Shown: piece after piece, positions 15,326-23,890 of the stretch | How positions within the stretch are numbered: position 1 is the stretch's first letter | Layout of the letters: the number at the start of each line of letters is the position of its first letter | Source of the DNA: Lentihominibacter faecis | GTDB lineage: Bacteria; Bacillota; Clostridia; Peptostreptococcales; Anaerovoracaceae | Length of the DNA: 35,865 bases | Direction of reading: 5' to 3' | Assembly: GCF_014306095.1 (NCBI RefSeq) | Contig: NZ_JACRWC010000106.1 | Span: forward strand, 1-35,865 | Notes under the pieces: generated by a model | What the model saw: the letters and a program-made list of their open reading frames with translations, nothing else | What the model was told of the DNA's origin: nothing | Database searches by the model: none | Translations under genes and position numbers: made by a program

Positions 15326-18300
15326 ATGGCATTTACACATTTACATGTACATACAGAATACAGTTTGCTGGACGGTGCTGCCCGGATCGGAGATCTGGTG
15401 GCGCGTGCAAAGGAACTGGGCATGACGTCGCTGGCTATCACAGACCACGGCGTTATGTTCGGGGTCATCGATTTTTACAGGGAATGTAAAAAACAGGGCA
15501 TTCGCCCTGTGATCGGCTGCGAGGTCTATACAGCTGCCCGTACCTTGTTCGACAAAGATGCTGAACGGGATAAGAGGATGGGGCACCTGGTATTGCTGGC
15601 AAAGAACAATCAGGGATATAAAAATCTGATGAAGATCGTTTCGGAAGGATACCGCCATGGCTTTTACTACAAGCCGCGGATCGATAAGAATGTACTCAGG
15701 CAGTATCATGAAGGACTGATCGCTTTATCGGCATGTCTGGCGGGAGAGATCCCTCATAGATTGTTAAACGGCGATTACGAAGGCGCTAAGAAAGAAGCAC
15801 TGGAAATGCTGGATATCTTCGGCGAGGGTAATTTTTACCTTGAACTGCAGGATCAGGGGCTGGAGGAAGAAGCGCGCATTTTGCCGGATATGAAGCGGCT
15901 TCATGCAGAAACCGGGATTCCGTTTGTCGCGACCAACGACTCTCATTATGTGCGTCAGGAAGATGCGGTGGCACAGGATATCCTGATGTGTATCCAGATG
16001 GGAACGACGGTGGATGAAGAGAATCGCATGCGGTTTTCCAACGATCAGTTCTATCTCAAATCTGAGGATGAAATGCGTAAGATCTTCGCATCTATTCCGG
16101 AGGCGTGCGATAACACGGAAAAAATCGCCCAGCAGTGTGACGTGACCTTCACATTTGGCGAACTGCATCTGCCGGATTTCCAGGCTCCGGAGGGACTGAC
16201 CAAACCTGAATACCTTCGGAAGCTCTGTGAGAAGGGACTGGTAGAACGTTATCCGGAGACAGAAGGGGAAGCCCTTGCAGATCTGCAGGAGCGACTGAAT
16301 TACGAGTTATCCACCATTGAAAATATGGGCTATGTGGAATACTTCCTCATCGTCTGGGACTTTATCAATTACGCTAAGGAAAATCATATCATGGTAGGGC
16401 CGGGGCGAGGCTCCGCGGCGGGAAGCATCGTAGCATATACATTGCGTATCACCGATATCGATCCGATCAAATATGGGCTGATCTTTGAGCGGTTTCTCAA
16501 TCCGGAACGTGTCAGCATGCCGGATATCGATATCGATTTCTGCTATGAACGGCGCGGCGAAGTCATTGACTATGTAACGCGAAAATACGGAGAGGATAAG
16601 GTCTCTCAGATCATCACATTTGGTACGATGAAGGCCAAGCAGGCTGTAAGAGATGTCGGGCGTGTACTCAATGTCAGCTATCCGGAGACCGATGCCATCG
16701 CGAAAGCGATTCCCTTTGCATTAAAAATGACCATCGATAAAGCTCTGGAAATGAGCCCGGAACTGAAAGCGAAATACGAAGGCGATGAAACGACCCGAAA
16801 GGTCATAGACATGGCAAGAGCCATCGAAGGTATGCCGCGCCATGCGTCAACGCACGCAGCCGGCGTGGTGATATCCAGGGACAGTATCGATGAATACGTG
16901 CCACTGTATCTTGCGGATAAAGGGCTGTCCACTCAGTTCAATATGACGACGATCGAAGAGCTGGGACTGTTGAAAATGGACTTTCTGGGGCTGAGAAACC
17001 TGACGATCATAAGAGATGCGCTTGCGATGATCGAAAAGGATCACGGGGTCAAAATCGATTTTTCCAGGATGGAATACGATGATCCGAAGGTATATGAAAT
17101 TATCGCGAAAGGCAATACGGAAGGGATCTTTCAGCTGGAAAGCGGCGGCATGACTCAGTTTATGAAGAATTTGAAGCCGGACTGCTTTGAAGATATCGTC
17201 GCCGGGATCTCCCTGTACCGTCCGGGACCGATGGCGTCTATTCCAACATATATAGAAAACAAGAAGCATCCGCATAATATCGCTTATATCCATAAGAGTC
17301 TGGAACCGATATTATCTGTTACCTATGGCTGTCTGGTGTACCAGGAGCAGGTCATGCAGATCGTGCGCGATCTGGGCGGTTATTCCTATGGACGTTCCGA
17401 TCTGGTGCGCCGTGCCATGAGTAAGAAAAAGATGGACGTTATGCTGGAGGAAAAAGAGTACTTTATTCATGGCAAGACCGATGATGACGGCAATGTGGAG
17501 ATCGCAGGATGTGTGAGAAACGGTGTGCCGGAAGATGCCGCAGAGGAGATCTTCAACCAGATGGTAAGCTTCGCGGAATACGCATTCAACAAGTCACATG
17601 CGGCGGCATATGCGGTGCTGGCTTATGAGACCGGCTATCTGAAGGTCCATTATCCGGCAGAATTCATGGCAGCTCTGATGACCAGTGTGACTGGGGATGC
17701 CAATTCGATATCAAAATACATGAGAAACTGCCAGGAGATGGGGATCCAGGTACTGCCTCCTGATGTGAATGAAAGCGATAAGAAATTTTCTGTTACAGAT
17801 GGAAAGATACGGTTCGGGCTTTCCGGTGTGAAAAACGTGGGAGACGGGGTCATCGATGCTATCATCGAGGCTCGTGAAACGAAAGGGATCCCGGGTGATA
17901 TTTTCCGCTTTATTGAGAATCTTGACGTTCATAAGATCAATAAAAAGGCAATCGAAAGCCTGATAAAAGCTGGTGCACTGGATTGTTTCGATCCTAATAG
18001 AGCGGCTCATATCGGCATCTATGAAAGCCTGATCGAGTCGGCTCAGTCAAGTGCGAAGAAGAACATCGAAGGACAGCTTTCTCTGTTTCAGCTGGCGGCG
18101 GATACCATGGAGGAGAGCAATGTAGTCAACCGGCTGCCGGCAGTTAAGAATTTTGAAAAGTCAGTTCTTCTGGCTCAGGAAAAGGAAATGCTGGGTGTGT
18201 ATCTGACGGATCATCCGCTGCGGGAGTTTGAGGAGCGGATCGCAAAGATGACGACTGTTACAGCGCAGGATCTGGCAGATGTTCTGGACAGTGAAGAAAA

Positions 18301-18892
18301 CGGGAGCCAGCATAGTTTTGTGCGTGACGGGATGCAGGCAGTCATGGCAGGAATTATCACCGGCAAAAAAACATTGATCACAAAGAACAACAAGATGATG
18401 GCGTTTTTGAATATAGAAGATTTGTATGGCGCGGTGGAGATCGTGGTATTTCCCAATATTTACGATCGGTACAGCAGCATTTTACAGGAGGACGCTATTA
18501 TATCTGTCACCGGCAGCATCAATTTCAAAGAGGGCGAGATGCCGAAGCTGCTGGCAGAGAACATCGTGGATCTGAGAGAGCTTAAGGATGCCATACCGGA
18601 GGATTCTGCAAAGGATATGCCGGAGAAGTTTGGCAGCGGCCGGCTTTCTGCAAAGGCTGCACGGCAGCCTCAGGGACTGATCAAGATCAAGCTTCCGCAA
18701 GGTGTGGATAAGGATGAGATATTGGAGCAGATCCGGCAGGTGATGAGAAGTCATCCCGGTGAATGTCAGACAATCATATATCTGCCGGAAGGTGGATCAT
18801 TCCGGACGGATGAAAGTCTGTGGGTGGTTCCGGATCACGATTTTCAGCAGAAGATCACAGATCTTGTCGGCGCAGAAAATTATAAAGGATAA
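15326..18892 (+). CDS. dnaE: DNA polymerase III alpha subunit (DnaE type)
   Basis: The 1188-residue protein starts with a PHP domain (HLHVHTEYSLLDG, ITDHG, KPRID), whose metal-type His and Asp residues look intact. A C-family polymerase core follows, with GPGRGSAAGS near residue 360 and MPDIDIDF near 398. The fingers and helix-hairpin-helix region come next, and an OB-type domain (VMAGIITGKKTLITKNNKMMAFL) lies near residue 1010. It polymerises DNA at the fork; Firmicutes usually also carry PolC, which is not in this window. AGAGG lies about 6 nt before the ATG. pfkA follows after 28 nt, an order found in many Firmicutes. Confidence 0.96.
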   Translation: MAFTHLHVHTEYSLLDGAARIGDLVARAKELGMTSLAITDHGVMFGVIDFYRECKKQGIRPVIGCEVYTAARTLFDKDAERDKRMGHLVLLAKNNQGYKNLMKIVSEGYRHGFYYKPRIDKNVLRQYHEGLIALSACLAGEIPHRLLNGDYEGAKKEALEMLDIFGEGNFYLELQDQGLEEEARILPDMKRLHAETGIPFVATNDSHYVRQEDAVAQDILMCIQMGTTVDEENRMRFSNDQFYLKSEDEMRKIFASIPEACDNTEKIAQQCDVTFTFGELHLPDFQAPEGLTKPEYLRKLCEKGLVERYPETEGEALADLQERLNYELSTIENMGYVEYFLIVWDFINYAKENHIMVGPGRGSAAGSIVAYTLRITDIDPIKYGLIFERFLNPERVSMPDIDIDFCYERRGEVIDYVTRKYGEDKVSQIITFGTMKAKQAVRDVGRVLNVSYPETDAIAKAIPFALKMTIDKALEMSPELKAKYEGDETTRKVIDMARAIEGMPRHASTHAAGVVISRDSIDEYVPLYLADKGLSTQFNMTTIEELGLLKMDFLGLRNLTIIRDALAMIEKDHGVKIDFSRMEYDDPKVYEIIAKGNTEGIFQLESGGMTQFMKNLKPDCFEDIVAGISLYRPGPMASIPTYIENKKHPHNIAYIHKSLEPILSVTYGCLVYQEQVMQIVRDLGGYSYGRSDLVRRAMSKKKMDVMLEEKEYFIHGKTDDDGNVEIAGCVRNGVPEDAAEEIFNQMVSFAEYAFNKSHAAAYAVLAYETGYLKVHYPAEFMAALMTSVTGDANSISKYMRNCQEMGIQVLPPDVNESDKKFSVTDGKIRFGLSGVKNVGDGVIDAIIEARETKGIPGDIFRFIENLDVHKINKKAIESLIKAGALDCFDPNRAAHIGIYESLIESAQSSAKKNIEGQLSLFQLAADTMEESNVVNRLPAVKNFEKSVLLAQEKEMLGVYLTDHPLREFEERIAKMTTVTAQDLADVLDSEENGSQHSFVRDGMQAVMAGIITGKKTLITKNNKMMAFLNIEDLYGAVEIVVFPNIYDRYSSILQEDAIISVTGSINFKEGEMPKLLAENIVDLRELKDAIPEDSAKDMPEKFGSGRLSAKAARQPQGLIKIKLPQGVDKDEILEQIRQVMRSHPGECQTIIYLPEGGSFRTDESLWVVPDHDFQQKITDLVGAENYKG

Positions 18893-18920
18893 CAACCGGT
18901 AAAAAGGAGGTAGTTTGCTT

Positions 18921-19880
18921 ATGAAGAGGATCGGAATATTGACCAGTGGCGGAGATGCATCGGGCATGAACGCAGCGGTTCGGGCGACTGTGCGAAAGGG
19001 GCTCTCTATGGGAATGGAGGTTTATGCGATCGATCGCGGATTCGAAGGGCTTCTGGATGGAAATATTGAAAAAATGCAGTGGCATTCGGTTGGGGACATA
19101 CTGCAGAGGGGCGGTACGATCCTGCGAACAGCAAGGAGCGAACGGTTTCGGACAGAAGAGGGACAGGAACGTGCTGTTTCTGTTCTGGATACATTCGGAA
19201 TAGAGGGTGTTGTGGTGATAGGAGGAGATGGCTCTTTTCGAGGCGGAATGGAGCTTTCCCGGAGAGGCGTTCACGTGATGGGTATTCCGGGAACGATAGA
19301 TAATGACCTGGCGTATACGGATTACACGATTGGATTTGATACAGCGGTAAATACGGTTCTGGCTATGATTTCCAACATACGTGATACGTCATCAGCTCAC
19401 GAAAGAACCAGTATCATAGAAGTTATGGGACGTCATTGCGGAGATATCGCTCTTCACGCGGGGCTTGCCGGTGGAGCGGACGATATTCTGATCCCGGAAA
19501 TCGAACTGGATATCAATCGTGCCTGCAGACGGATCCTGCGAGGACAGCAGTCGGGCAAGCGCCACAGCATTATCATCAAGGCAGAGGGCGTACCGGTCAG
19601 CACGGCTGAGCTGCGGGATATCATAGAAGAACGGACGGGACAGGAGACCCGTGCAGTGGTGCCGGGTCATATCCAGCGAGGAGGAACACCGAGCCGACAG
19701 GACAGGGTCCTGGCCAGCCTGATGGGTGCGAAGGCGGCAGAACTGCTTTACGATGATGAAGAAAGCAAGGCCATCGGCATCACCGGGGGAGAGATTCGTG
19801 CATGCGGACTGGAAGAAGCTTTGCAGATGAAGCGTGAGTTCAACCCGATGCTGTATGATCTGGCGGAAACGCTGGCATAA
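18921..19880 (+). CDS. pfkA: ATP-dependent 6-phosphofructokinase
   Basis: The 319-residue enzyme phosphorylates fructose 6-phosphate in glycolysis. It shows LTSGGDASGMNAA at the N-terminus, GGDGSFRG (Gly of the ATP type, not the Asp of PPi-type enzymes), the catalytic GTIDNDLAYTDYTIGFDTA, MGRHCGDIAL and LAGGADDILIPE, and the late HIQRGGTPSRQDR. Length is that of the bacterial tetrameric enzyme. In the first motif Ser replaces the usual Pro. Start ATG 18921 has AAAAAGGAGG 10 nt upstream; a TTG at 18915 is too close. It lies between dnaE and a TudS-like gene with short gaps and no terminator. Confidence 0.95.
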   Translation: MKRIGILTSGGDASGMNAAVRATVRKGLSMGMEVYAIDRGFEGLLDGNIEKMQWHSVGDILQRGGTILRTARSERFRTEEGQERAVSVLDTFGIEGVVVIGGDGSFRGGMELSRRGVHVMGIPGTIDNDLAYTDYTIGFDTAVNTVLAMISNIRDTSSAHERTSIIEVMGRHCGDIALHAGLAGGADDILIPEIELDINRACRRILRGQQSGKRHSIIIKAEGVPVSTAELRDIIEERTGQETRAVVPGHIQRGGTPSRQDRVLASLMGAKAAELLYDDEESKAIGITGGEIRACGLEEALQMKREFNPMLYDLAETLA

Positions 19881-19928
19881 CACATGGATGAAAATAAAAA
19901 TATAATGTTTATGTGAGGAGGTTTAGGA

Positions 19929-20504
19929 ATGGACAGAAGAGATGATAACAGGAGTAAAAAAGTGATTTTTGTATCCAGTTGTTTGCTGAATACAAACAAC
20001 AAAGTAAAAGGACTGGCAAGATATCCGGGAATGTGTAAAGAAGTTTTCGACACACTGTATGAAAACGATCTGGGGATCCAGCAGATGGACTGTCCGGAAA
20101 CGCTGTATATCGGAATCCAGAGATGGTGGCACACGAAGAATCTGTATGACAACGTAGGATTCCGCAGACAATGCAGGGAGATTGCAGAGCGTCAGGCGGA
20201 CTACATGGAAGAATACAGAAGAGAAGGCTATAAAGTAGTTGGCGTGCTGGGATGCGACGGTTCCCCGACGTGTGGTGTTACCATTACAGCGTGGGATGAA
20301 AACTGGGGTGGAAGTCCTGTAGACCTCTCCTTTAACGATGCTATCATCGAAGGCGAAGGCGTGTACATAGAAGAATTGAAAAAAGCCATCGAAGAACGCG
20401 GTCTGGACGTACCTCCGTTCTATGGACTGGCACTTGATGATGAATCTGCCGATATGGAGCAGATCATAAGCGATTTTCGTGCATTCATCAAGTCCATTGC
20501 TTAG
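19929..20504 (+). CDS. TudS/DUF523-related putative desulfidase (CD3072-like)
   Basis: The 191-residue product has FVSSCLLNTNNKVKG at the N-terminus, MDCPETLY, an RWWHTKNLYDN stretch and GVLGCDGSPTCGV. Cys18, Cys55 and Cys109 (with Cys115 nearby) match the spaced cysteines that hold a [4Fe-4S] cluster in TudS thiouracil desulfidase and DUF523 proteins. The sequence is longer than typical DUF523 and fits the related group named after C. difficile CD3072. The substrate is unknown; a desulfuration or sulfur-transfer reaction is inferred from the family. AGGAGG lies 8 nt before the ATG. It follows pfkA by 48 nt and is probably the last gene of the dnaE unit. The 38 nt to the convergent dinB end show only a weak hairpin. 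Confidence 0.75.
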   Translation: MDRRDDNRSKKVIFVSSCLLNTNNKVKGLARYPGMCKEVFDTLYENDLGIQQMDCPETLYIGIQRWWHTKNLYDNVGFRRQCREIAERQADYMEEYRREGYKVVGVLGCDGSPTCGVTITAWDENWGGSPVDLSFNDAIIEGEGVYIEELKKAIEERGLDVPPFYGLALDDESADMEQIISDFRAFIKSIA

Positions 20505-20542
20505 AAAGACGTACTCTCGTCTTCTGAGAAGGAACGGCCTGG

Positions 20543-21781
20543 TTATTTGGAATCTTCAGGGCTTTTAATGGATTCCAATCCGATATCATTTTTGATGATG
20601 CGACCGAATGTGATGGCATTCCTGCCGAATTTTTTCCGTATATCATCCATGGTACGTTCCATTTTTTCGCCCGTTTCGTTCTGGATGTTTTCGCTGGAAA
20701 AAAGGGAAAGCTGCTGAGCCTGATCTTCCGGGCACAGATTGATGGCTGTAACAGTAAGCATTCGGATGGGGTGACGCAGGTTCCAGGACTTTTCGATGAT
20801 AGAGACAGCGGTATCTGCGATGTTCTCTGCCAGATTGGTAGGGTTATCTAGCTGCTGCTGCCTGGAAATGACTTTTAAAGAAGGATCTTTGATGTCTACT
20901 TTGACACCGAAGGCCTTCTTTTTCTTTTTGCGCAGGCGGACTGCCACCGTGTCAGAAAGAGCAATGACAGCCGTACGGATATCCTGGATCCCCTCCAGAT
21001 TGCGGCGGAATGTGGAGCCGTTTCCGATGGACTTGACATCTTCTCTTTCGTCAAACCGGCTGACAGGGGTCTGATCCAGACCATTAGCATAGTCGTGGAT
21101 AATGCTGCCCTGTTTGCCCAGCAGGGCAGTTACGGTGTGGCGGTCTGATTCTGCCAGCTGACCGATGGTGTGGATGCCGATCCCCTGCAGTTTGTCTGCA
21201 GTGGCTTTTCCTACGAAAAAGAGATCGCGGATGTCCAGTGGCCACAGAATATTTTTGTAGTTTTCCTGTGTAATAACTGTAGTAGCATCGGGTTTCTTGT
21301 AATCGCTGCCCATTTTTGCAAAAATTTTATTAAAAGATACCCCTGCAGAAAGAGTAAGTCCCAGTTCTTTTTTGACTTGATGGCGGATCTTATCGGCGAT
21401 CTGCTTCCCATTGCCGAACAGTTTCTGACTGGCGGTCACATCCAGCCAGGATTCGTCCACACTGAAAGGCTCTACCATATCGGTGTACTGCAGATAGATT
21501 TCATTGATAAGTCGGCTGTAATGCTGATATTTCTTATGATGGGGCGGAACTGTTTGCAGATCCGGGCATTTTTTTCTGGCCTGCCACAGAGTTTCTGCTG
21601 TTACGATACCGTACCGTTTGGCAATCTCGTTTTTCGCCAGGATAATACCGTGACGGCCTTCCGGATCACCGCATACCGCCATGGGTTTATCGCGAAGCTC
21701 CGGATAATCCAGGAGTTCAACGGATGCGAAGAATCCATTCATGTCGCAGTGCAGTATCACTCGGTTTTTTGTAAGCTCCAT
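20543..21781 (-). CDS. dinB: Y-family DNA polymerase IV
   Basis: The 412-residue polymerase carries out error-prone bypass synthesis. It shows ILHCDMNGFFASVE with catalytic Asp13, then EPFSVDESWLDVT with Asp109/Glu110, a thumb helix-hairpin-helix (LQGIGIHTIGQLA), the little-finger domain and a beta-clamp peptide QLSLF near residue 370. The active-site pair is intact. Its neighbours in the motif (Gly in DMNGFF and Trp in ESWLDVT) differ from E. coli DinB but occur in other Firmicutes Y-polymerases as I recall. AAAGGAGG lies 5-6 nt before the ATG. No LexA box of the Firmicutes type was found in the short divergent region 21782-21924, though I only scanned by eye. Confidence 0.93.
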   Translation of the reverse strand: MELTKNRVILHCDMNGFFASVELLDYPELRDKPMAVCGDPEGRHGIILAKNEIAKRYGIVTAETLWQARKKCPDLQTVPPHHKKYQHYSRLINEIYLQYTDMVEPFSVDESWLDVTASQKLFGNGKQIADKIRHQVKKELGLTLSAGVSFNKIFAKMGSDYKKPDATTVITQENYKNILWPLDIRDLFFVGKATADKLQGIGIHTIGQLAESDRHTVTALLGKQGSIIHDYANGLDQTPVSRFDEREDVKSIGNGSTFRRNLEGIQDIRTAVIALSDTVAVRLRKKKKKAFGVKVDIKDPSLKVISRQQQLDNPTNLAENIADTAVSIIEKSWNLRHPIRMLTVTAINLCPEDQAQQLSLFSSENIQNETGEKMERTMDDIRKKFGRNAITFGRIIKNDIGLESIKSPEDSK

Positions 21782-21867
21782 GGCCGCCTCCTTTGCAGAA
21801 ATTTATTGGAATATATCCTTCCTATAAGTATACCATTTTTCGGAAGAGAGAAAACACATAATCTCCT

Positions 21868-21896
21868 TTTTTCTTTGCAGTATTTTATGGTATACT
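21868..21896 (+). promoter_or_regulatory. Extended -10 promoter before the 57-residue gene
   Basis: TGGTATACT (21888-21896) is an extended -10 box; the -35 position reads TTTTTC and is weak. It can drive the unit from 21925 on. Confidence 0.45.
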
Positions 21897-21924
21897 GTAG
21901 TCAACGTAGAGGAAGGATGGAATT

Positions 21925-22098
21925 ATGTTTCGAAAAATAAACAGAGTACTTCGGACTGCGATTCTGATCACGGGAGCTGGCGTGCTCCTGGCGAAACTGG
22001 CGGAGAAAGATCCGCAGCAGGAGGAAGAGCAGAGCATGGAAGGAAATCATAGAGAAAAAGATGCTTTTCAGGAAAAAGAATTTGATGATATCTGGTAG
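21925..22098 (+). CDS. Small protein of 57 residues, unknown function
   Basis: An ATG at 21925 with GAGGAAGGA upstream opens a 57-codon frame ending TAG at 22096-22098. The product begins MFRKINRVLRTAILITGAG, has one short hydrophobic or amphipathic stretch (about residues 10-25), and ends in a highly charged tail (EEEQ, REKD, EKEFDDIW). It looks like a small membrane-associated protein with a cytoplasmic acidic tail. The promoter, ribosome site and the short gap (19 nt) to the DUF308 gene argue that it is real. I do not recognise a family. Confidence 0.6.
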   Translation: MFRKINRVLRTAILITGAGVLLAKLAEKDPQQEEEQSMEGNHREKDAFQEKEFDDIW

Positions 22099-22117
22099 TT
22101 AGAAGGAGTTTTTTTAA

Positions 22118-22792
22118 ATGAGAATGTTAACGATCATAGGCGGTGTGCTTATGCTGCTGACTGGTATTTTTTGTTTTATCAACCCGGGACAGACATTCCT
22201 GGCGATCGCGTTTGTCATCGGACTGGTGATGGTTCTGAATGGTCTGATCCACATCTGCGCGTATATGATGGGAAGAGGCTTGAACAACAAGGGTGACAAC
22301 AACGGGTGGATCCTGACCGATGCACTGATCACGTTGTTGCTGGGGATCCTGGTTCTTTGCAATCAGCTGGTTGCGGACACGGCGATCCCGCTGGTGTTTG
22401 GCATGTGGGTGCTGGTATCCGGCATACTGCGTATCGAGGCGGCCACTCATATCAACCTGGAGAGAAAGCGGGAAAACTTTCGTATCACTATGATCACTGG
22501 CGTTATGACGGTTGTAGTTGGGCTGTTTGGTTTTATCAATCCGCTGGTCATGTTTCTCAGCACTGTTGTACTGATGGGATTTTTCATGGTGATGCAGGGA
22601 ATCAATATCATTGAACTGGGTATCGACATGCCGCATCAGAGAAAAGCTTACGTGAAGATCTACAAGAGAAAGAGAGAGCCTGTTCGTATCACGCCGGAAG
22701 AAGAGACGGAAGAAAAAGTACAGGAACGTCTGCAGGCTAAGCGAGAAGAAGAAATCAATGCAGTGATAGGAGATATTCATGCGAAATTATGA
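22118..22792 (+). CDS. DUF308 family membrane protein (HdeD-like)
   Basis: The 224-residue protein has six predicted helices in about the first 165 residues, arranged as repeated hairpins with GxxxxxxGIxxFINPG-type turns (GGVLMLLTGIFCFINPG and later GLFGFINPL). This is typical of DUF308/HdeD proteins. The last ~50 residues are strongly charged and cytoplasmic. The molecular function of the family in Gram-positives is not established; E. coli HdeD is linked to acid stress. AGAAGGAG lies 8 nt before the ATG. Its end overlaps the next gene by 14 nt, so the two are co-translated. Confidence 0.75.
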   Translation: MRMLTIIGGVLMLLTGIFCFINPGQTFLAIAFVIGLVMVLNGLIHICAYMMGRGLNNKGDNNGWILTDALITLLLGILVLCNQLVADTAIPLVFGMWVLVSGILRIEAATHINLERKRENFRITMITGVMTVVVGLFGFINPLVMFLSTVVLMGFFMVMQGINIIELGIDMPHQRKAYVKIYKRKREPVRITPEEETEEKVQERLQAKREEEINAVIGDIHAKL

Positions 22793-23855
22793 TATCTGCA
22801 TTATAGGAGGCGGAGCATCCGGTCTTGCGGCGGCTGCTTCGCTTTCTTCACATTTTCATACTGTGCTGCTTGAGAAAAACGGAATTCTGGGGCGTAAGAT
22901 CATGGCGACCGGTGGAGGACGGTGCAATATCACCAATACTGCCTGTGCACACTGCGATCTGACCCTGGATTTTTTTAAATCACTGGGAATGGAACTCTAT
23001 CACGATGCAGAAGGACGGTATTATCCATATTCCAATCAGGCTCGAGATGTGGCACGGGTGCTGGAAGAAGCTGCTTTGGAAAAAGGCACAGAAGTGGTGC
23101 TGGACTGCGGTGTGACGAAGATCCAGAAAAAGGTGGATCATTTTCAGATCTTTAGCGGGAAACGATCCTTTTCTGCAAAGAAGGTGATCCTGGCAGTCGG
23201 AGGCAAGGCTGCTCCGTCACTGGGGACTACTGGAGACGGATATGGTCTGGCACGCAGTATGGGTCATGAAACCACGACGATCTATCCGATCCTGACGGGG
23301 ATCGAGTGCGGAGATCTGCAGAAGATCAAAGGCGTGCGAGCCAGGGGAACGGTACGCCTGTTCATAGAAGACCGGCTGCTGGCGGAAGAAACGGGAGAAA
23401 TCCAGTTTACGGAAGACGGCATTTCTGGTATTTGTGTCATGAATCTGACTATGCATATCACAGCAGAAAAGGGCGCTTCGGTGCGGGAATCCCTGCAGCG
23501 TTATCATCTGGAACTGGATCTGGCGCCGGATTTCTCAGAAAAAGAGCTGCTGCACAGGAAAAGCTCGTTCGGGATTTTGTCCTATGCTCTTTCTCAAATA
23601 GTCTCATTGGAGGACATAAAGGCGTGGAGACTTCCGGTGCGAGGTGTGAAGGGCTGGAAAAGTGCACAGTGCACGGCAGGCGGGATCCGTCTGGATGAAA
23701 TAGATATGCAGACGATGGAGTCCAGGATCGTGCCGGGATTTTATCTGGTGGGAGAAATCCTGGATGTACAAGGAAAATGTGGAGGCTTCAATTTGCAGAA
23801 TGCCTGGGAGACTGGTATCCGGGCGGCACAGCATTTAAATGAAATATTGCTGTGA
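22779..23855 (+). CDS. BaiN/RdsA-type NAD(P)/FAD-dependent oxidoreductase, short form
   Basis: The 358-residue flavoprotein has the dinucleotide-binding IIGGGASGLAAAAS at residues 7-20, GRKIMATGGGRCNITN, the internal VILAVGGKAAPSLGTTGDGY, and the C-terminal GFYLVGEILDVQGKCGGFNLQNAW that closes the FAD site. These define the HI0933/BaiN family, whose members include bile-acid enzymes but are mostly of unknown substrate. Family proteins are usually about 400 residues. Here the stretch between GRCNITN and FFKSLG is only about a dozen residues, some 35 fewer than usual as I recall. The ATG sits 14 nt inside the DUF308 gene with AGGAG upstream. Confidence 0.82.
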   Translation: MRNYDICIIGGGASGLAAAASLSSHFHTVLLEKNGILGRKIMATGGGRCNITNTACAHCDLTLDFFKSLGMELYHDAEGRYYPYSNQARDVARVLEEAALEKGTEVVLDCGVTKIQKKVDHFQIFSGKRSFSAKKVILAVGGKAAPSLGTTGDGYGLARSMGHETTTIYPILTGIECGDLQKIKGVRARGTVRLFIEDRLLAEETGEIQFTEDGISGICVMNLTMHITAEKGASVRESLQRYHLELDLAPDFSEKELLHRKSSFGILSYALSQIVSLEDIKAWRLPVRGVKGWKSAQCTAGGIRLDEIDMQTMESRIVPGFYLVGEILDVQGKCGGFNLQNAWETGIRAAQHLNEILL

Positions 23856-23890
23856 ATATAGAAAACAGAAAATGAAAAAACAGGAGCATG

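Noticed and set aside
20505..20542. Terminator between the TudS-like gene and dinB
   Set aside because: A 6-bp hairpin (AAGACG/CGTCTT) is present but has no T run on either strand.
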